Source: Actinomycetota bacterium (GTDB lineage Bacteria; Actinomycetota; Acidimicrobiia; Acidimicrobiales; Ilumatobacteraceae). Taken from it: a stretch of 7,940 bases of DNA. How positions within the stretch are numbered: the stretch's first letter is position 1; each line of letters begins with the position of its first letter. Location: the NCBI GenBank assembly GCA_009704425.1, contig WLEG01000075.1, positions 1 to 7,940 of the forward strand, in the 5' to 3' direction. This document shows, in pieces, positions 6,742-7,940 of the stretch. The notes under the pieces were generated by a model, which saw nothing but the letters and a program-made list of their open reading frames with translations, was not told where the DNA came from and did not search any database. Both the position numbers and the translations under genes were made by a program.

Positions 6742-6780
6742 TGTTAGGAGAGCCTAACAAGTGTTAGGCAGACCTAACAA
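6742..6780. promoter_or_regulatory. DtxR/IdeR-like metal-box operator array, four alternating half-sites
   Basis: Half-sites GTTAGG (6743-6748), CCTAAC (6753-6758), GTTAGG (6763-6768) and CCTAAC (6773-6778) are all exact and all separated by 4 bp. The array reads as two copies of TGTTAGGnnnnCCTAACAA with a 20-bp repeat, and the middle pair forms a third overlapping palindrome. TTAGG/CCTAA are the half-sites of the DtxR/IdeR iron box (TTAGGTTAGGCTAACCTAA), and the downstream gene set is an iron importer, so an iron-sensing DtxR-family repressor is the best candidate. The 4-bp spacing differs from the 9 bp between outer half-sites of the canonical box; a Mn-sensing MntR-type relative is possible. 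It lies 69 bp from fbpA and 44 bp from ilvD start codons. Confidence 0.85.
6751..6780 (-). promoter_or_regulatory. Putative fbpA promoter within the metal-box array
   Basis: On the minus strand TTGTTA (6775-6780) and TAGGCT (6751-6756), separated by 18 bp, resemble -35 and -10 elements. Both are formed by the half-sites, so operator occupancy would block RNA polymerase directly. The leader would be about 70 nt and include the tandem repeat. An alternative -35 (TTGTTA at 6755-6760) has only a GC-rich -10 partner, so it is less likely. Confidence 0.45.
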
Positions 6781-6810
6781 CTTTTCCCGGCGACGTCGTG
6801 TCGTTGGCAA

Positions 6811-6816
6811 TAACCT
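6811..6816 (+). promoter_or_regulatory. Putative -10 (TAACCT) for a leaderless ilvD transcript
   Basis: TAACCT fits TANNNT and ends 6 nt before the ilvD ATG, the same spacing as for the 1736 gene. No Shine-Dalgarno precedes the ATG. If transcription starts at the ATG, the metal-box array ends near -45, just upstream of the -35 position. No recognisable -35 hexamer. Confidence 0.5.
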
Positions 6817-6822
6817 GCGGAT

Positions 6823-7940
6823 ATGGCCTCTCAACCCTCCACTGGTCCCACCGGAACTCCGGTCGACGTCAAGCCGCGTAGTCGCGACGTCACGGACGGC
6901 ATTCAGAAGGCCGCCTCGCGGGCCATGTTGCGCGCCGTCGGCCTGACCGACGACGACTGGGAGAAGCCCCAAGTCGGGGTGGCCTCGTCGTGGAACGAGA
7001 TCACGCCGTGCAACATGTCGATTCGACGACTCACCGAGGCCGCCAAGGTCGGTGTTCGCGCGGCCGGTGGTGTGCCGATGGAGTTCGGAACCATCACCGT
7101 CAGCGACGGCATCTCGATGGGTCACGAGGGCATGCGCGCGTCGTTGGTGAGTCGCGAGGTCATCTGTGACTCGGTCGAAGCCGTGATGCACGCCGAGCGT
7201 CTCGATGGTCTGGTGGCCACGGGCGGTTGCGACAAGAGCATGCCGGGCATGATGATGGCCATCGCTCGACTGAACTTGCCCGCGGTGTTCATCTACAACG
7301 GATCCACGTTGCCCGGCCGGTACGACGGCAAGAACATCGACATCACGACCGTTTTCGAGGCCATCGGCGCATGCGCCGCCGGCACGATCACTCCGGACGA
7401 ACTCACCGCGATCGAGAAGGCCGCGTGTCCCGGCGAAGGAGCGTGCGGAGGAATGTTCACCGCCAACACCATGTCGTCCATCGGCGAGGCGCTCGGTCTG
7501 TCGTTGCCCGGCTCCGCCTCGGCGCCCGCGGTCGACGTCAGTCGTGAGGACGACGCGCGTCGGGCCGGCGAAGCGGTGGTGAACATGCTGCGTCTCGGCA
7601 TTCGTCCGCGCGACATCCTCACCAAGAAGGCCTTCGAGAACGCCATCGTGCTGTTCAACGCGCTCGGTGGCAGCACCAACGCGGTTCTGCACCTGCTGGC
7701 CATCGCCAACGAGGCGGGCGTGCCGCTGGAGCTGGAGGATTTCAACCGCATCGCGGCGCGGGCACCGCACATCGCCGACATGAAGCCGGGCGGCAAGTAC
7801 CACATGACCGATCTTCATCGCGTGGGTGGTGTTCCCGTCGTCATGAAGCACTTGCTCGACGCCGGGTTGTTGCACGGCGACGTGCTCACCTGCACGGGCA
7901 AGACGTTGGCCGAGAACCTGGCCGAGATCGACCCGCCCGC
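6823..7940 (+). CDS. ilvD: Dihydroxy-acid dehydratase IlvD (partial, C-terminus outside window)
   Basis: Dehydrates 2,3-dihydroxy-isovalerate and 2,3-dihydroxy-3-methylvalerate to the 2-oxo acids, the penultimate shared step of valine and isoleucine (and leucine precursor) synthesis, in the cytoplasm. 372 codons of an expected 560-575 are visible. The three Fe-S cluster cysteines are at Cys63 (NEITPCN), Cys136 (GGCDKSMPG) and Cys208 (GEGACGG). Asp95, Asp137 and Lys138 (carbamylated in characterised homologues) are the expected Mg2+ ligands. FENAI and GGSTNAVLHLLAIA follow in the usual order. The catalytic serine region lies beyond the right edge. The sequence is close to mycobacterial IlvD as I remember it. 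The ATG at 6823 fits because KPRSRDVTDGI begins at residue 17 as in relatives and a TAACCT hexamer lies 6 nt upstream. It is divergent from fbpA and shares its control region with the metal-box array. Confidence 0.97.
   Translation, partial: MASQPSTGPTGTPVDVKPRSRDVTDGIQKAASRAMLRAVGLTDDDWEKPQVGVASSWNEITPCNMSIRRLTEAAKVGVRAAGGVPMEFGTITVSDGISMGHEGMRASLVSREVICDSVEAVMHAERLDGLVATGGCDKSMPGMMMAIARLNLPAVFIYNGSTLPGRYDGKNIDITTVFEAIGACAAGTITPDELTAIEKAACPGEGACGGMFTANTMSSIGEALGLSLPGSASAPAVDVSREDDARRAGEAVVNMLRLGIRPRDILTKKAFENAIVLFNALGGSTNAVLHLLAIANEAGVPLELEDFNRIAARAPHIADMKPGGKYHMTDLHRVGGVPVVMKHLLDAGLLHGDVLTCTGKTLAENLAEIDPP

Noticed and set aside
6674..6760. An upstream in-frame start at 6760 that would add 29 residues to fbpA.
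   Set aside because: It begins inside the metal-box operator, lacks a Shine-Dalgarno and would bury the lipoprotein signal peptide behind a basic leader. The ATG at 6673 has GGAGG at 6 nt.
6781..6822. A possible attenuator or leader peptide for ilvD.
   Set aside because: The space before the ATG is only about 42 bp, with no run of Val, Leu or Ile codons and no stable terminator-like hairpin.
6754..7875. A 373-codon open frame on the minus strand opposite ilvD.
   Set aside because: It is antisense to a clear IlvD with all cluster cysteines and extends into the operator array.

Overview
This is a high-GC window whose codon use, lipoprotein signal peptide, metal-box operator and apparently leaderless promoters all fit an actinobacterium (Actinomycetota). 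The short Thr/Asp-rich linker after the lipobox of the binding protein (Cys-Gly-Gly-Asp-Asp) is the style of Acidimicrobiia such as Ilumatobacter, but that placement is an inference. The window is ordinary chromosomal sequence: there are no RNA genes, insertion sequences, CRISPR arrays or phage genes, and almost every base is inside a gene or a short control region.

Left block (1-3010): acyl-CoA and possibly steroid-ring catabolism. On the minus strand an acyl-CoA dehydrogenase (418-1599) is followed 37 bp downstream by a short-chain dehydrogenase that leaves the window at its left edge (1-380). The order and sequence style of this pair resemble fadE30-ipdF (Rv3560c-Rv3559c) of Mycobacterium tuberculosis, which act on the cholesterol C/D-ring intermediate HIP. 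A second, different acyl-CoA dehydrogenase (1736-3010) is transcribed divergently. The 136-bp region between them holds a perfect 10+3+10 palindrome (1638-1660), a second 8+7+8 palindrome (1695-1717) and a -10-like hexamer for each direction.

Middle block (3019-6673): a complete ferric-iron ABC transporter operon on the minus strand, transcribed fbpA (lipoprotein, iron-binding) - fbpB (two fused permease domains) - fbpC (ATPase with a C-terminal TOBE domain), with gaps of 15 and 10 bp. fbpC ends convergently, 8 bp from the end of the second dehydrogenase.

Right block (6674-7940): a 149-bp divergent control region and then ilvD (dihydroxy-acid dehydratase, an Fe-S enzyme of branched-chain amino acid synthesis), which runs off the right edge. 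The control region contains four alternating GTTAGG/CCTAAC half-sites, each 4 bp apart, arranged as two 18-bp palindromes 20 bp apart. The half-sites match the DtxR/IdeR iron box, but the geometry differs from the canonical 19-bp box. They overlap the likely fbpA promoter and lie just upstream of the likely ilvD promoter. Iron status may therefore control both ferric uptake and an Fe-S enzyme from one operator. This is the most interesting signal in the window. I see no evidence of a wholly unknown system.
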